A stretch of 5,633 nucleotides of DNA from an uncultured Alphaproteobacteria bacterium (GTDB lineage Bacteria > Pseudomonadota > Alphaproteobacteria > UBA7985 > CAJQQZ01). Below, piece after piece: positions 4,967 through 5,633 of this stretch. The stretch lies in the NCBI GenBank assembly GCA_905480445.1, contig CAJQQJ010000089.1, forward strand, positions 1 through 5,633, given 5' to 3'. Numbering within the stretch: position 1 is the stretch's first letter; every line of letters starts with the position of its first letter. Position numbers and translations under genes: made by a program. The notes below the pieces were generated by a model. The model had not been told where the DNA came from, did not search any database, and saw only the letters and a program-made list of their open reading frames with translations.

Positions 4967-5633
4967 CGACTGGTTCCTTTGGGGTTTGAGGTGTGAGGTA
5001 GGATCGTCTGGCCAGGGCCTCCATGATCGCCGGGGTGAAGTAGGCCCAGCTGCGAATGGAGGCTTTGGCTTTCATTTGAATGAGCGGGTAGAGGTCTTCT
5101 TCAGGATCGGCCCCGGCCTTCAGCCAGGCGGCAATCGGGCTCAAATCATGAAATCCTGGGGCGAATTTTGCGACAGACTCAAGGTTGGAAATTTTGAGAC
5201 AATGGTCTGCGATTTTTTGTAAATCAGCCATGTCGAGTGAAGGAGCTAGGGAAGAAGAGGATGCGACGCCGTAGTGCTTAGATTCCTTTAGCTTGTTTGA
5301 CTCTTCTTTCTTAAGGCTGTCACGGTTTTGTCCCGTTAGAGTACTCGGCACTGTTTCGGTTGTGTCGTTTTGGCCATAGAAAGACTCGTAATTCAGCAGG
5401 CGTATGGTTTGAGATTTTCGACCCTTAGTGGAAACACAGCGACTGATTCTCTGCCCTTCCTCGAGACGTTTGAGGAAGCGGTCAACTTTGCTGCGCGACC
5501 AGCCAAAAAGGTCGGAAATCGAGCGCAGAGATGCCACCAGTTCACCGCGGGCTAGATCATATTTTTGGCCCTGGTCATAGATGGTGCAAGGTGCCCAAGC
5601 CGCCATGAGCGCCATCCAAATATAACAGAGCGC
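4803..5633 (-). CDS. Phage replication initiator-like winged-helix protein (5' end beyond the window)
   Basis: The frame is open to the right edge. The six codons before the ATG at 5615 (ALCYIW) continue naturally into the family pattern W-x-x-L-x-x-x-AAW, and there is no ribosome binding site before 5615, so the true start is off the window. Counting from 5615, residues 16-80 form a winged-helix domain: LARGELVASLRSISDLFGWS (21-40), RSKVDRFLKRLEEGQRI (41-57), then a wing and IRLLNYESF (71-79). The opening LxRGEL-x-x-SLR-x-(8-10)-GWS-x-x-V-x-RFL is typical of replication proteins of alphaproteobacterial prophages. A polar linker (about 82-127) leads to a C-terminal helical domain (129-200) ending in SIRSWAYFTPAIMEAL, also a family hallmark. 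A Pro/Ala-rich tail (205-270) overlaps the next gene. It probably binds the origin and recruits a helicase; this role is inferred from family resemblance. Confidence 0.75.
   Translation of the reverse strand, partial: ALCYIWMALMAAWAPCTIYDQGQKYDLARGELVASLRSISDLFGWSRSKVDRFLKRLEEGQRISRCVSTKGRKSQTIRLLNYESFYGQNDTTETVPSTLTGQNRDSLKKEESNKLKESKHYGVASSSSLAPSLDMADLQKIADHCLKISNLESVAKFAPGFHDLSPIAAWLKAGADPEEDLYPLIQMKAKASIRSWAYFTPAIMEALARRSYLTPQTPKEPVDEGSFITTDNPASTQSTPNPARNPAAARTGRPGSAHALMLAGAMAEAERSQGGG

Overview
The window looks like an accessory patch of an alphaproteobacterial chromosome or large plasmid, most likely from the Rhodobacterales/Roseobacter group. This rests on the protein families present (an IS1182-type transposase start, an RraA/HMG-aldolase-like enzyme, a DUF6362-type phage protein and a winged-helix phage replication protein of the sort seen in Rhodobacteraceae prophages), on moderate GC, and on GTG starts with AAGGA-type ribosome binding sites. 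The species cannot be named from the sequence.

Layout from left to right. (1) 1-~141: one end of an IS1182-family insertion sequence. It holds the first 19 codons of the transposase on the minus strand and a stem-loop that covers the transposase ribosome binding site. The IS end appears to run into a very small exported-peptide gene (107-232, minus), which may therefore be a truncated gene. (2) 282-980 minus: a complete RraA-like / 4-hydroxy-4-methyl-2-oxoglutarate aldolase-like protein. (3) 1072-2697 plus: a 541-residue exported or membrane-anchored protein of unknown function with four cysteine-pair modules, each opening with a Gly-x-Cys turn, followed by a likely intrinsic terminator (2715-2735). 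(4) 2797-3201 plus: a 134-residue unrecognised soluble protein that ends tail-to-tail, with overlapping stop codons, against the next minus-strand gene. (5) 5633-3198 minus: a phage-like replication/regulation block, read right to left. It contains a replication initiator-like winged-helix protein (cut by the window edge), a 193-residue helical protein in the position of a helicase loader, an 88-residue small protein, about 380 bases of non-coding DNA with a 40-base direct repeat and several dyads, and a DUF6362-like protein with a C-terminal helix-turn-helix.

How the genes may work together. The first three genes of the minus-strand block overlap one another, so they are probably translated as a coupled unit. 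Initiator, putative loader and accessory protein suggest a phage early-replication module analogous in layout to lambda O/P, although the loader call is inference. The DUF6362-like gene is separated from them by the repeat-bearing region, which is the most likely regulatory segment of the window. No integrase, capsid, terminase or lysis gene is visible, so this could be the edge of a prophage, a remnant, or a phage-plasmid. The genes at 282-3201 show no obvious functional link to the phage block. I found no convincing complete new defence or mobile system. The most unusual features are the four-module cysteine-pair protein, the structured non-coding region with its 40-base repeat, and the apparent masking of the transposase ribosome binding site.
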